From: Staphylococcus sp. MI 10-1553
Lineage (GTDB): Bacteria; Bacillota; Bacilli; Staphylococcales; Staphylococcaceae
Direction of reading: 5' to 3'
DNA: 64,000 nucleotides
NCBI RefSeq assembly: GCF_010365305.1
Contig: NZ_CP048279.1
Span: forward strand, 868,001 to 932,000
Positions 36,784 to 46,828 of this stretch are shown one piece after another (the stretch's first letter is position 1; each line of letters begins with the position of its first letter). The position numbers and the translations under genes were made by a program. The notes beneath the pieces were generated by a model, which worked only from the letters and a program-made list of their open reading frames with translations, ran no database searches and had not been told where the DNA came from.

Positions 36784-38262
36784 ATGAAAAAAGCGATTTT
36801 AAGTGTTTCAGACAAAACGGGTATTGTTCAATTTGCACAATCACTCGTTAAAGCAGGTTATGAATTGTATTCAACAGGCGGGACTTTCCGTGCAATTGAC
36901 GAGGCAGGTGTGAAAGTGACATCGGTTTCTGAACTGACACAATTTGAAGAAATTATGGACGGTCGTGTGAAAACATTACATCCAGCTGTTCATGGCGGTA
37001 TTTTAGCAGATCGTGATAAACCAGAACATCTTGAGCAATTAAAAGGTCAAAATATTGATTTAATCGATATGGTCGTTGTGAATTTATACCCATTTAAAGA
37101 AACGGTGAAAAACCCAGACGTCACTGAAATGGACGCGATTGAAAACATTGATATCGGTGGTCCAACAATGTTACGTGCAGCTGCGAAAAACTTCAAACAT
37201 GTCACAACTATTGTTGACCCAACAGACTATGATGAAGTGATTCGACGTATTCAAAACGGTACTTTAGATGAAGCATTCCGCAAGTCATTAATGATTAAAG
37301 TGTTCCAACATACATTTGAATACGATCAAGCAATTACACAATTTTTTGGTCAACAACTCGAACAATTACGTTACGGTGAAAACCCACAACAATCTGCGCA
37401 GTTTATTCGTACGTCTACAGCGAAAAATACGGTTGCGGGCGCGACACAATTACACGGTAAACAACTGAGCTACAACAATATTAAAGATGCAGATGCGGCA
37501 TTAAGTTTAGTGAAACAATTCGAGCAACCTGCAGCGGTCGCTGTGAAACATATGAATCCATGTGGTGTAGGTACAGGTGACCACATTCATGCAGCGTACA
37601 CACATGCCTATGAAGCGGACAGCCAATCTATTTTCGGTGGTATCGTCGCATTAAACCGTCCAGTCACAGCTGAACTAGCAGAAGACTTACACGCGATTTT
37701 TTTAGAAGTCGTCATTGCACCAAAATTCGAACAAGCCGCTTTAGATATTTTACAACAGAAGAAAAATATTCGTTTACTAGAAATTGAAATGACTGAAGAA
37801 GTAGATGCAACAGAATTTGTATCGGTTTCAGGGGGGTATTTAGTTCAAGATAAAGACCGTTTTGATGTGGCACAAGCTGACATGAGAGTCGTGACAGATG
37901 TGGAACCGACGAAGGAACAATGGGAGGCATTGTTATTAGGTTGGAAAGTTGTGAAATCTGTTAAAAGTAATGCGATTGTCCTTGCGAATGACAAACAAAC
38001 AGTCGGTATCGGTGCAGGCCAAATGAACCGTGTAGGCTCAGCTAAAATTGCGATTGATCGTGCGATTGAAATGAATGACAATGTTGTCTTAGCATCAGAT
38101 GGCTTCTTCCCAATGGGCGACACGGTCGAAACGGCAGCACAAGCAGGCATTAAAGCAATCATTCAACCAGGTGGCTCGATTAAAGATCAAGAGTCTATTG
38201 ACATGGCGAATCGCTATGGTATTGCTATGGTGACAACAGGCATGCGTCACTTTAAACATTAA
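36784..38262 (+). CDS. purH: AICAR transformylase / IMP cyclohydrolase
   Basis: 492 residues from ATG 36784, which follows AAGGAG. The N-terminal cyclohydrolase half opens [18 protein letters not shown] and contains [13 protein letters not shown]. The transformylase half contains the KHMNPCGV loop with the catalytic Lys-His and ends in [11 protein letters not shown] and [10 protein letters not shown]. It carries out the last two steps to IMP. Confidence 0.96.
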   Translation: MKKAILSVSDKTGIVQFAQSLVKAGYELYSTGGTFRAIDEAGVKVTSVSELTQFEEIMDGRVKTLHPAVHGGILADRDKPEHLEQLKGQNIDLIDMVVVNLYPFKETVKNPDVTEMDAIENIDIGGPTMLRAAAKNFKHVTTIVDPTDYDEVIRRIQNGTLDEAFRKSLMIKVFQHTFEYDQAITQFFGQQLEQLRYGENPQQSAQFIRTSTAKNTVAGATQLHGKQLSYNNIKDADAALSLVKQFEQPAAVAVKHMNPCGVGTGDHIHAAYTHAYEADSQSIFGGIVALNRPVTAELAEDLHAIFLEVVIAPKFEQAALDILQQKKNIRLLEIEMTEEVDATEFVSVSGGYLVQDKDRFDVAQADMRVVTDVEPTKEQWEALLLGWKVVKSVKSNAIVLANDKQTVGIGAGQMNRVGSAKIAIDRAIEMNDNVVLASDGFFPMGDTVETAAQAGIKAIIQPGGSIKDQESIDMANRYGIAMVTTGMRHFKH

Positions 38263-38279
38263 TGAGGAGGATGTCGAAT

Positions 38280-39527
38280 ATGCACGTATTAGTTGTCGGT
38301 GGCGGGGGACGTGAACACGTACTCGCACACAAATTAAATCAATCGTCATTAGTTTCACAAGTTTATGCGATTCCAGGCAATGCTGCAATGAGCAATGTTG
38401 CAGAGGTACATGGTGAAATTGCAGAATCAGATCATGAAGCAATCGTCGCATTTGCACAAGCACATGATGTGAAATGGGTCGTGATTGGACCTGAACAACC
38501 GTTGACAGAAGGCTTAGCTGATGCATTAAGAGCGGTACACATTAAAGTATTTGGTCCGAACCAAGATGCGGCTCAAATCGAAGGCTCAAAATCATTTGCG
38601 AAACGTCTCATGGCAAAATATAATATTCCAACTGCAGCATACCAAGAAATCGACCAAAAAGATGAGGCACTGGCGTATATTGAAACGTGTGAATTGCCGA
38701 TTGTATTGAAAAAAGACGGACTCGCAGCAGGTAAAGGGGTCATCATTGCTGAAACACGCGAACAAGCACGAGAAGCAGTAGAAACATTATATCCGGAAGC
38801 GAACAGCAAAGTTGTATTCGAACAGTTTTTAGAAGGGGAAGAATTTTCACTCATGACATTTGTCAATGGCGATTATGCTGTCCCATTCGATACGATTGCC
38901 CAAGATCATAAGCGTGCGTACGATCAAGATAAAGGACCGAACACAGGCGGTATGGGTGCGTACTGTCCCGTGCCACATATGAATCAAAGTGTCCTAGATG
39001 AAGCGAATGACAAAATTGCGCAACCGATTGCCAAAGCGATGCAAGCAGAAGGGCACGATTTCTTCGGTTTATTATACATCGGTGCGATTTTAACGAAAGA
39101 AGGGCCGAAAGTCATTGAATTTAATGCACGTTTTGGTGATCCTGAAGCACAAGTGTTATTGACACGTTTAGAAAGTGATCTCATGGCACACATCATTGAA
39201 TTAGATGAAAAAGCACCAATCAACATGAAGTGGAAAGCGGATGCGGTAGTTGGCGTCATGCTCGCTTCAAAAGGGTATCCAGGTGCATACGAAAAAGGCG
39301 CAACTGTAAAAGGTTTTGAAGATGAACCAGGTGCTTACTTTGTCAGTGGTTTAACACATGATGGTGAAAACTATGTGACATCAGGTGGACGTGTTATTTT
39401 AGCGATTGGCGAAGGTGCAACAATCGAAGCTGCACAACAAGCGGCCTATAAACGTGTCGAAAAAATAGAAAGTGACGGTTTATTCTATCGTCAAGACATT
39501 GCACACAAAGCGATTAAAGCAAATTAA
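38280..39527 (+). CDS. purD: Phosphoribosylamine-glycine ligase (GAR synthetase)
   Basis: 415 residues from ATG 38280, preceded by GAGGAGG; an ATG at 38262 overlapping the purH stop is less likely. The ATP-grasp enzyme shows [40 protein letters not shown] and [15 protein letters not shown]. It couples phosphoribosylamine and glycine, the second step of the pathway. It is the last gene of the pur operon and is followed by a terminator. Confidence 0.96.
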   Translation: MHVLVVGGGGREHVLAHKLNQSSLVSQVYAIPGNAAMSNVAEVHGEIAESDHEAIVAFAQAHDVKWVVIGPEQPLTEGLADALRAVHIKVFGPNQDAAQIEGSKSFAKRLMAKYNIPTAAYQEIDQKDEALAYIETCELPIVLKKDGLAAGKGVIIAETREQAREAVETLYPEANSKVVFEQFLEGEEFSLMTFVNGDYAVPFDTIAQDHKRAYDQDKGPNTGGMGAYCPVPHMNQSVLDEANDKIAQPIAKAMQAEGHDFFGLLYIGAILTKEGPKVIEFNARFGDPEAQVLLTRLESDLMAHIIELDEKAPINMKWKADAVVGVMLASKGYPGAYEKGATVKGFEDEPGAYFVSGLTHDGENYVTSGGRVILAIGEGATIEAAQQAAYKRVEKIESDGLFYRQDIAHKAIKAN

Positions 39528-39542
39528 TATTGAAAGAACATT

Positions 39543-39591
39543 AAAAAGCGTAAAATCTTACTGGTGAAATCACCAAGGTTTTACGCTTTTT
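39543..39591 (+). terminator. Terminator of the pur operon
   Basis: AAAAAGCGTAAAA pairs with TTTTACGCTTTTT, with an inner TGGTG/CACCA hairpin, 16 bases after the purD stop. Confidence 0.85.
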
Positions 39592-39606
39592 AGTTGAATA
39601 TAAAAA

Positions 39607-39640
39607 TCCCTTTATTGACTATCAAAAATCAATAAAGGGA
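39607..39640 (-). terminator. Terminator of the ECF transporter operon
   Basis: A perfect 12-bp stem TCCCTTTATTGA / TCAATAAAGGGA; read on the minus strand it is followed by TTTTTA, about 105 bases after the stop of the T-component gene. Confidence 0.7.
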
Positions 39641-39744
39641 AACGATTTCCTTTGCAGATGGAAATAAACGGGAAAGTTAAAAAGGAAATCTAGACCTGCC
39701 TTTTCACATCGTCGAGATCATGAAAACGCAAAATCTGAGTTCGG

Positions 39745-40536
39745 TTAGCGTGCATCAGTAATCCCAGTTATTGGTAACACTTGTGCGAATGTAAATGCTA
39801 ATATGACGATGACCACAGTGAGAACAATTAGAATCAAGTCTTTATAACTAAAAGGGACATGATAATAATAAGTCCGTGGTCCATCTTTAAATCCTTTTTT
39901 CTCCATAGCTACTGATAGGCGATGCGCTTTTCTAATGTTTTGACTGAGCAATGGAATTAATAAATGTTTCAGACGTTTGAAGCCTGAATAGTTGCGGTTA
40001 TCAATCATTTGATAGCGCATTTTTAAGGCGTTGCGTAGTTGGAAAAGTGATTCTAACATGATTGGAATCATACGAAATGCCGCCATAAAAGCATAAGCAA
40101 TTTTCGGTTTCACTTTTAAATGCTGCATCAAGCTGTAAAAAATCATGATGACTTGTGACGTAAAGGCAATAGACAATCCAAAATAACTCACAGTCATCGT
40201 CCGGAATGAGAGATGGAGCCCACGCACAAGACTTTCCGTCGTGATGTTAACGAAGCCGAATTTTAATAACTCATGTTGCCCATCACCGTAAAATATCATG
40301 AATAATGAGGAGGTGAGGGCGAAAAATGTTGCGAGTAATGTGAACGTCAAGACGACTTTCCACTGTGTCCCTGCAACGAGTAACATAAAAATGAGCATCA
40401 ATGTCGCAAGATAAATCATCACGTCAAAATGATGAACGAAAATAATGAAGAAGAAGAGTGAGACGCCTAACAATAATTTGGTTACGATATTCACATCATC
40501 CATGAACGTGTGACGTGTTTTCCAAGATTCAATCAT
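39745..40536 (-). CDS. ykoC: ECF transporter T component (YkoC/CbiQ family)
   Basis: 263 residues with four to five membrane segments and the cytoplasmic CbiQ-type coupling helices containing the Ala-Arg motif region SQNIRKAHRLSVAMEKKGF. The T component links the vitamin-binding S component to the ATPases. It overlaps the ATPase gene by 4 bases. The TPP riboswitch upstream and the YkoE-type S component indicate hydroxymethylpyrimidine or thiamine uptake. Confidence 0.85.
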   Translation of the reverse strand: MIESWKTRHTFMDDVNIVTKLLLGVSLFFFIIFVHHFDVMIYLATLMLIFMLLVAGTQWKVVLTFTLLATFFALTSSLFMIFYGDGQHELLKFGFVNITTESLVRGLHLSFRTMTVSYFGLSIAFTSQVIMIFYSLMQHLKVKPKIAYAFMAAFRMIPIMLESLFQLRNALKMRYQMIDNRNYSGFKRLKHLLIPLLSQNIRKAHRLSVAMEKKGFKDGPRTYYYHVPFSYKDLILIVLTVVIVILAFTFAQVLPITGITDAR

Positions 40537-41936
40537 GTGCGCACCTCCTCGACTTCATAGAGTTTGCCATCTTTGACTTCTATCCGACGAGTAGGGTAAC
40601 GTTCAATAATATGTGCATCGTGCGTGACCATTAAAATCGTCTGACCTTGCGCAATTCGACTTTGGAACAATTCAATTAATTTAAACGTGTTATGACTGTC
40701 TAAGCCAAATGTCGGTTCATCTAATAAAATCATATCTGCATTGGTACTTAATGCGGTAGCGACACTCAGTCGACGCTTTTGACCCATAGATAATTCAAAT
40801 GGGTGTTGACTCGACACATGCTCCAAATCAAGCAACGCTAACATTTCCGCAGTTTTCGCTTTCGCATGCTCAGGATCCATATGATGATAATTGACCCATA
40901 TTTCATCAAACACACTATTTTGTATAAATTGCAGTTCAGGATTTTGATACACTAAAAACATATGTTGCGCTGCATCTTTAATTTTAGTTAATTTCTGCCC
41001 GGCGTAACGCATGTTCCCCTTATAACGTATCAATTGCATCATCGACTCTAACAGCGATGTCTTACCTGAACCATTTTTCCCTGTTAGTGTAATCCATTCT
41101 CCTGGTCCAATTTGTAATGCGTCCACTTCATATAATGTACGACGGACCCTTTGTATAGCGCCTTGTTCGAATGAAAAATGAAAATTTTGAGCAGTAGATT
41201 GGACGGGATGTTGGGGCATAGGTGCATGCGACCACGCTTTTGGATGCCACACGCCATATTCACTTAATAATGCTTCGTAATGCGACATAATATATTCAGG
41301 CGTGCCTTGTTGCACAATGTGGCCATGATGATTCATCAGTATGACACGATCGACATGTTGCCAAATATGTTCCACCTTATGTTCGACAATCAGTACGGTC
41401 TTGTCCTCCCACAAATCCTTCAGTAGATTCCATAAATTTTCTGTCGCTTCTACATCTAACATCGCAGTCGGTTCGTCAAGAAACAATGTATCTGCGCCCT
41501 GGAGTAACGTTCCCGCAATCGCTAATTTTTGTTTCATGCCGCCACTCAATTGATGAATACGTTGCTTCGGATTCACATCCAGACCGACATAGTTTAAAGC
41601 TTCATGAATACGGCCGTCCATATCGTGACGCGGAATTTGTTGGTTTTCTAATATAAATGCCAATTCTTCATTTACTTGTGGCATACAAAACTGCGAATCT
41701 GGGTCTTGGAAAATGACACCCGAATTTTCAGCGATTTCTAATGTATCATATTTCATTGGTAAATCAATTAAGTTCGGCACAATGCCACTTAACACATTGA
41801 GTAACGTACTTTTACCTGAACCAGATGGCCCAAGTAAAAGCACTTTTTCTTTGTCTTTGATTTCTACGTCAATCCCGTCAAAAATTTTATAATCTGCACT
41901 CGGGTATTTTAAACGTAAATTTTTAACTTTTAACAC
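40533..41936 (-). CDS. ykoD: ECF transporter fused double ATPase (YkoD family)
   Basis: 467 residues with two complete ABC domains in one chain. The first has Walker A GPSGSGKST, signature QLSGGMKQKL and Walker B DTLFLDEPTAMLD. The second has TGKNGSGKTS, LSMGQKRRLS and DMILLDEPTFGLD. Both Q-loops and H-loops (VEHK, THDAH) are seen. It starts with GTG at 41936 after AAGGGTGA. It powers the ECF complex together with the T and S components. Confidence 0.9.
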   Translation of the reverse strand: MLKVKNLRLKYPSADYKIFDGIDVEIKDKEKVLLLGPSGSGKSTLLNVLSGIVPNLIDLPMKYDTLEIAENSGVIFQDPDSQFCMPQVNEELAFILENQQIPRHDMDGRIHEALNYVGLDVNPKQRIHQLSGGMKQKLAIAGTLLQGADTLFLDEPTAMLDVEATENLWNLLKDLWEDKTVLIVEHKVEHIWQHVDRVILMNHHGHIVQQGTPEYIMSHYEALLSEYGVWHPKAWSHAPMPQHPVQSTAQNFHFSFEQGAIQRVRRTLYEVDALQIGPGEWITLTGKNGSGKTSLLESMMQLIRYKGNMRYAGQKLTKIKDAAQHMFLVYQNPELQFIQNSVFDEIWVNYHHMDPEHAKAKTAEMLALLDLEHVSSQHPFELSMGQKRRLSVATALSTNADMILLDEPTFGLDSHNTFKLIELFQSRIAQGQTILMVTHDAHIIERYPTRRIEVKDGKLYEVEEVRT

Positions 41937-41948
41937 AGTAAGTCACCC

Positions 41949-42524
41949 TTATAATGCATCGTAATCGTCTTTTGAAGCAGGACGAAACAGTTTCGTTACA
42001 CCAGTTTGATCCAATGCCTTAACGAGTAAGTATGGGAAAACACCGGCTAATACAGCACCACTGATAATACGAAAAGCAATCAGTAGAACTAAGTTCCAAG
42101 TCGCGACTTCATTTAAGTAACCATAGTACCAGTCGATAGGTAAGCTAATGATTGCAGCTGCCATACCTGCAAGCACAGCTACCATAAAAGCACGTGATTT
42201 GTAGCGGAAAATCGCAAAAATAATCTCACACGCCAAACCTTGGAGTAAAGCGTAAATAATTGTAGGGATATCAAAACGTCCCATTAAAATGGTTTCACCA
42301 GCACCTGCAGCAAATTCAGCTAACAATGCAATACCCATTTTAGGAATAATGAGATATGCAACGACTGCAGCGCTAAACCACATACCATACATCAATTGAT
42401 CAAGATGTAAACCTAATGGCTGTAAAGTATTCGTGACAGCCCACCATAAATTATAAATCACTGCAAATATCACTGATACGAGTACAGTGACGAGGATGTC
42501 TGACAACGTTAAGCCTTTTTTCAT
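41949..42524 (-). CDS. ykoE: ECF transporter S component (YkoE family, HMP/thiamine)
   Basis: 191 residues from ATG 42524, which follows GGGAGGAG; a longer frame from 42560 would start inside the riboswitch terminator. About six membrane segments are present. The family pattern LSDILVTVLVSVIFAVIY and LLAEFAAGAGETILMG is that of YkoE, the substrate-binding subunit for thiamine or its hydroxymethylpyrimidine precursor. It is first in an operon ykoEDC, under a TPP riboswitch. Confidence 0.87.
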   Translation of the reverse strand: MKKGLTLSDILVTVLVSVIFAVIYNLWWAVTNTLQPLGLHLDQLMYGMWFSAAVVAYLIIPKMGIALLAEFAAGAGETILMGRFDIPTIIYALLQGLACEIIFAIFRYKSRAFMVAVLAGMAAAIISLPIDWYYGYLNEVATWNLVLLIAFRIISGAVLAGVFPYLLVKALDQTGVTKLFRPASKDDYDAL

Positions 42525-42553
42525 ATCTAAACTCCTCCCAAAAATTAAAAAAA

Positions 42554-42586
42554 TACGCATATCTCTTAAACCAAAGATAGGCGCAT
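42554..42586 (-). terminator. Terminator of the TPP riboswitch expression platform
   Basis: On the minus strand CGCCTATCT pairs with AGATATGCG and TTTTTTT follows. It stands between the aptamer and the ykoE start, as expected for ligand-dependent premature termination. Confidence 0.75.
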
Positions 42587-42663
42587 CATGTGCTCATTAA
42601 TATATGGATATGCTATTGGAGTGACATACAAAGTCCATCGCTCAATATACATATCATAACAAA

Positions 42664-42746
42664 ACACTTTCCTACGCTAGTATCATCTAGTTCAGGTTCA
42701 AAGGGTTTGAGGTGACACCTCATCTCAGCTTTCACACCCCTAGTGT
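42664..42746 (-). promoter_or_regulatory. TPP (thiamine pyrophosphate) riboswitch
   Basis: Read on the minus strand, the THI-box is almost textbook: ACACTAGGGGTGTG, then CTGAGATGAGG, ACCCTTTGAACCTGA, ACTAGATGATACTAGCGTAG and GGAAAGTGT, with ACACT/AGTGT closing helix P1. It controls ykoEDC and confirms a thiamine-related substrate. Confidence 0.95.
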
Positions 42747-42954
42747 GCGTATTTAATTGATAATGTCAATGTACACCTAGAACATTGAAAAGTCAAGGTT
42801 TCAAACGAGTGCTGACTAAATATTTGTAAATCTACAAACCATTAAAAATGTATATATATTGGAAAAATGAACAGTCAAGGCGAGCATCAACATAGCAGTC
42901 ACAATCAAGACAACAGTATGACACCCAAATGACTTTTAGAACAATGCACTATGA

Positions 42955-43223
42955 GGATTAGGATTAGGTGGGCAGTTGAGTAGGGATGACTTGAAGTGTA
43001 CGTATGAGGATGGGCATTTCAATTTATCAGTAAAACGATGTACTAAAGCTGGTGAACACCTATTGACACTCAGCGACCTCCAACCTTAAAGAAGAAAAGG
43101 TGAGAGGTTACTTTAACAATGGTAATTGATTTTGATATTGATAAGACATCATGGTGAAATGAGGAAGTATTGAATTTAAAACATTTCACTCTCACAATTA
43201 AGAACACTCACGAAAGATTGTAA
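42955..43223 (+). pseudogene. Possible degenerate coding remnants
   Basis: Two coding-like stretches lie together. 42955-43089 reads 44 codons in one open frame (containing TYEDGHFNLSVKR and KAGEHLLTLSDLQP). 43119-43223 starts at an ATG after a GAGG site and reads VIDFDIDKTSW, an in-frame TGA, then NEEVLNLKHFTLTIKN to a stop. They look like parts of a decayed gene in the 1.1-kb gap before the riboswitch. I do not recognise a family, and chance is possible. Confidence 0.3.
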
Positions 43224-43530
43224 GAACAGCTCGAGACTCCCGAGGGATAAATCAAAGGCTTAAATGTGGTTTCTGATTATTAACAGAGATCACTGTTTAA
43301 CGCAGTAGCTGTCTGACTTCTCAATGCTCATGCTTTTGAGAAGTCTAGTCAGCTTTGCGGGGGGGGCAGTACGACGAAATCTTTGTAATACATGAGATTT
43401 CTGTACTGCTCCCGAAAATCCAAGTTGGCTTCCATTTCGTGAACACTCCAATCAAGCCAAATTGAGTTGCGTCAAGTCCTTGGGAAAACGAGAGCAAGTT
43501 CGTCAATTTGTAGGGTAAGAGGAAACATTT
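43210..43530 (-). repeat. Intergenic hairpin repeat, copy C
   Basis: Inverted relative to copies B and D. It carries the same ordered blocks: GACTCCCGAGGGATAAATC, CAGTAGCTGTCTGACTTC, the CTTCTCAA stem, CATGAGATTTCTGTACTGC and the GGCTT/AAGCC pair. It includes a run of eight G at the position where the other copies have GCGGGGG-type or CCCCCC sequence. It lies downstream of the small gene at 43621. Confidence 0.8.
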
Positions 43531-43568
43531 AACAAAACAAATGATATCCCAATGTTTTAAAAATAAAA

Positions 43569-43596
43569 AGGAACAGGCCACAATCAGCCCATTCCT
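43569..43596 (-). terminator. Terminator of the small charged protein gene
   Basis: On the minus strand AGGAATGGGC pairs with GCCTGTTCCT, followed by TTTTTATTTTT, 25 bases after the stop at 43621. Confidence 0.8.
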
Positions 43597-43620
43597 CACA
43601 CATCAAACAAAAACTAAAGA

Positions 43621-43752
43621 TTACTCAAACGTTTTTTGAATATCATCTTTCGTTTTCTCTGCACCATCTTTAGCATCTTCAGTTTTATCTTTCAACTCTT
43701 TCTCTTTATCTTTCGCTTGTTCTGCAGCTTTTTTAATATCTTTTTCAGCCAT
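43621..43752 (-). CDS. Small highly charged protein (43 aa)
   Basis: A 43-residue protein, almost all K, E, D, A, T and Q, predicted as one long amphipathic helix (MAEKDIKKAAEQAKDKEK at the start, QKTFE at the end). It has a good ribosome-binding site (AAAGGTAGG) and its own terminator, which argues that it is real although short. It recalls the CsbD-like or LEA-like small stress proteins of staphylococci, but it is too short and low in complexity to assign. The region 43753-44131 above it holds only divergent promoters. Confidence 0.65.
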   Translation of the reverse strand: MAEKDIKKAAEQAKDKEKELKDKTEDAKDGAEKTKDDIQKTFE

Positions 43753-44131
43753 TTCCAACGCCTACCTTTCAAATTGTTTGTATCACTACTATAGCCTTTA
43801 TGTGCACAACTTAAACATTAGACCTATATAGAAATGAGACTTTGACATATCGTGCGCCTAGCTATATAGAGAAATATGAATGAAATAAGTAAATGCAACA
43901 TTAAAAATTTTAGCTTCTGTTCTCGTATAAAAATAAATGAATTTTGATATACTTAACGCATCATTACGATGTAAAAACAACTCATGGATAATTAAGATAT
44001 TTGAAAATAAAAATAAAAATAAATCCTTATGGTATTATGTATTAAATGGATAGGTCATTCTGAAGACTGATATTTTTGAAATATAAAGACAGGTGACAAG
44101 AGTTCGTATATAATAGCTTTGAGGTGAGAGG
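43753..44131. other. Divergent promoter region, no gene seen
   Basis: 379 AT-rich bases between the small charged protein gene and auxA. The only element I can support is the auxA promoter at 44086-44114. Confidence 0.5.
44086..44114 (+). promoter_or_regulatory. Promoter of auxA
   Basis: AAGACA, 17 bases, TATAAT. The predicted start near 44121 leaves a leader of only about ten bases, which contains just the ribosome-binding site GAGGTGAG. Confidence 0.45.
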
Positions 44132-45463
44132 ATGTTTTTGTTAAACAAATACACCGAAGTGATTTATAGCTATATTATCGGTGTGCTTTCAATTTTATTA
44201 AGCATCATTATTTTTATTAATATTCCACTCATTCAACAGTTTAAGTCAGGCAAACAACCGAGTACAAATATCGACAATTTGTGGGATTTTATTATGGCAT
44301 TCTTTAATGAAATCATTCGCGTCATGAGTCAATACATTGGTGACATCCCACTTGCGAGCGGTATTGTCATTTTATTGTTTGGAATTTTAATGATTTTTAT
44401 TGGTCGGACATTAACGAATACAACACGATTTGATTATGACATTTCAATATTATTTTTATTAGTGGGCATTATTTTCTTCGTATTAACATTAATTTTTATG
44501 TCTCAAGTTTATGGTTGGATTGCATTTATATTTATTATTCCTTTTCTTGTACATATTGGTTATATCGCATACAAAGACGAATTAAATCCATTGCACCGTA
44601 AAGAACATTATTTATGGATTATATTCAGTTATGGGCTTTGTTATATCATTACACAAATTGCGCTCTATGCCCGTATTGAAGCGAAAGATGTAGCTTCGAT
44701 TGACGTTCTGAGTATTAATACATTTTTTGTAGTTTTATGGTTGATTGGACAAATGGCAGTATGGAATTTCCTCTTTTTACGTCGTTCATTACCAGTGTCT
44801 GAGGAAGAAATCACTGGTGAAGCGAATGCGTATTCAAGAAGTAAAAAGTATCAATTTACGAATACTTCTAAAAACCATTTCAAAGACTTTCAAGATCGTA
44901 CGGCCGAATTCACACATGGTATTTCACAACGTACACGCCGTAGTATTGATTTAGAGAAGTTACGCCAAAAACGTGAAACACTTGCCAAAAAATGGTTTTC
45001 ATGGGCTAAATTAGAGGAAGATGACATTCCATCGTTCCTTAAAATGAGGCCTAAATGGTTGAACCGCAATTACGTCATGATTGCTTGTGGCGTGATTCTG
45101 TTATTCTTTATATTACTAGAGTTCAATAACCGTAATGCGTTATTTATGTCAGGGGACTGGCAATTATCTCAAACACAATACGTGTACGAATGGGTTAGCT
45201 TACTTTTATTACTCATTGTTGCGATTGTCTTTATTTTTACAACAGTTGTAAGGATGTTAAGAGGTAAGTGTGATTATTTACAACTTTTCATGATTAGTAT
45301 TTTATTCTTCAAATTGCTAACGGAATATATTGTGATTTTGATCCACGGACTATTATTATCAATTTTCATTACGCCAATTCTCGTATTAATGTTAGTACCA
45401 GCAATTGTGGCGTTCGTCTTACAATTGAGACAGCCTGTGGACATACAAGTTAAAAAGCATTAA
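44132..45463 (+). CDS. auxA: Polytopic membrane protein AuxA-like
   Basis: 443 residues with about ten membrane segments split by a charged cytoplasmic loop (about 220-310, rich in R, K, S and containing DFQDRTAEFTHGISQRTRR). Position after purD and the ECF genes and before the methyltransferase and ptsHI matches S. aureus SAUSA300_0980, named auxA. AuxA is reported there as a factor that stabilises lipoteichoic acid and supports beta-lactam tolerance. The assignment rests on gene order and topology, as I cannot align it here. A terminator follows at 45478. Confidence 0.7.
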   Translation: MFLLNKYTEVIYSYIIGVLSILLSIIIFINIPLIQQFKSGKQPSTNIDNLWDFIMAFFNEIIRVMSQYIGDIPLASGIVILLFGILMIFIGRTLTNTTRFDYDISILFLLVGIIFFVLTLIFMSQVYGWIAFIFIIPFLVHIGYIAYKDELNPLHRKEHYLWIIFSYGLCYIITQIALYARIEAKDVASIDVLSINTFFVVLWLIGQMAVWNFLFLRRSLPVSEEEITGEANAYSRSKKYQFTNTSKNHFKDFQDRTAEFTHGISQRTRRSIDLEKLRQKRETLAKKWFSWAKLEEDDIPSFLKMRPKWLNRNYVMIACGVILLFFILLEFNNRNALFMSGDWQLSQTQYVYEWVSLLLLLIVAIVFIFTTVVRMLRGKCDYLQLFMISILFFKLLTEYIVILIHGLLLSIFITPILVLMLVPAIVAFVLQLRQPVDIQVKKH

Positions 45464-45477
45464 TAATGAATGACTTT

Positions 45478-45512
45478 AAAAGGGCTAGGGAGACCATTTC
45501 CTAGTCCTTTTT
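45478..45512 (+). terminator. Terminator of auxA
   Basis: AAAAGGGCTAGG pairs with CCTAGTCCTTTTT, 15 bases after the auxA stop. Confidence 0.85.
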
Positions 45513-45597
45513 ATAATGAGTGTTTTGGTGAAAGATATCATTGTGAAATCATCCGTGTTAAAATCAGAATAATGATATGAAAAGAAAGGCTGATAAA

Positions 45598-46767
45598 ATG
45601 AAGACAGCTATTTTAAATAAAGGTAAAGAAGAAAAATATTTCAACCAGTACCCACTTGTGGAGGAAGAGGATTTATTTCAGTATGATCAATTAGAAGAAG
45701 GTGATGTCTTTCATCTGTTGGCTCCAACACAAGTCTATATCGCGACTTGTTATGTAGGGCGTCAACATAAAGGATTAGGTTGGGTATTGACGTATCAAGA
45801 AGATGAAGCGATTGATCAAGCATTTTTTGAGCAACTGTTCGCGCAAGCACTAGAAGTCCGTCAGTATTACTATCAAATTGAAGGCACCAATGCATTTCGC
45901 TTATTTAATGGTGAAGGTGATGGCGTGGGTGGTCTCACGATTGACAACTATGATGGTCACTTATTAATTCAATGGTACTCAGAGGGCATTTATCGTTTTC
46001 GTCAACAGATTGTGAGCGCGATTAAAAATATTTTTGATTTTACCTCTATTTATGAAAAAACGCGTTTTAAACATCAATCCATTGAAGGCGGCCTTGTAGA
46101 TGGGATAGCACCTGAATTTCCGATTGTCGTTGAAGAGAATTTCACGTTTTACAATGTGCATCTTGACGATGGTCCGATGACGGGGATTTTCTTAGACCAA
46201 AAAGAAGTGCGCAAAAAAATTAGAGATTATTATGCTGAAGGACGTCAATTGCTCAATTTATTCAGCTATACAGGTGCTTTTTCAGTCATCGCAGCTACAG
46301 GCGGAAGTCAGACGACAAGTGTTGATTTGGCCAATCGTTCACGTCAGTTAACTGAAGAGAACTTTGGTTTGAATGGTATCGACCCTAAATCACAACATAT
46401 TTACGTGATGGATACGTTTGATTACTACAAATACGCGCTGCGACACGACTTACGTTACGATACGATTGTCATTGATCCGCCAAGTTTTGCGCGCAATAAA
46501 AAGAAAACATTTTCTGTGACAAAAGACTATGACAAGTTAATTGAAGGCGCACTCAGTATTTTGAACCCAGGTGGTAGTCTCGTGTTGAGTACCAATCATA
46601 GTGCCTATACGCTAAAGGCATTTAAAAATATGGTGAAACAAACGATTGAAAAGCAAGGTCTTACATATGAAATGAATGAAGTTATGGGCTTGCCAAAAGA
46701 TTTTAAAACACATCCGCACTATAAACCTTCGAAGTATTTAAAAGTGATTTTTATTACAATAAAGTAG
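45598..46767 (+). CDS. Class I SAM-dependent rRNA methyltransferase (RlmI-like)
   Basis: 389 residues from ATG 45598 (AAAGG upstream; 45577 is an alternative). A PUA-like N-terminal RNA-binding part is followed by an EEHEA-type middle domain and a Rossmann methyltransferase: LNLFSYTGAFSVIAATGGS binds SAM, and TIVIDPPSFARNKKKTF carries the DPPS motif typical of base methylation in rRNA. E. coli RlmI makes m5C1962 in 23S rRNA; the exact target here is not shown. The order next to auxA and ptsH matches S. aureus. Confidence 0.85.
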   Translation: MKTAILNKGKEEKYFNQYPLVEEEDLFQYDQLEEGDVFHLLAPTQVYIATCYVGRQHKGLGWVLTYQEDEAIDQAFFEQLFAQALEVRQYYYQIEGTNAFRLFNGEGDGVGGLTIDNYDGHLLIQWYSEGIYRFRQQIVSAIKNIFDFTSIYEKTRFKHQSIEGGLVDGIAPEFPIVVEENFTFYNVHLDDGPMTGIFLDQKEVRKKIRDYYAEGRQLLNLFSYTGAFSVIAATGGSQTTSVDLANRSRQLTEENFGLNGIDPKSQHIYVMDTFDYYKYALRHDLRYDTIVIDPPSFARNKKKTFSVTKDYDKLIEGALSILNPGGSLVLSTNHSAYTLKAFKNMVKQTIEKQGLTYEMNEVMGLPKDFKTHPHYKPSKYLKVIFITIK

Positions 46768-46828
46768 TAGAAACTGTTTGAAAAGGGTATAAAGGTTAAG
46801 ACTTTTTATAATGAGGTGAGTATGGAAG

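Noticed and set aside
42664..42746. A cobalamin or cobalt function for the CbiQ-like transporter operon
   Set aside because: The upstream element is a clear TPP riboswitch and the S component is of YkoE type, so the substrate is thiamine-related.
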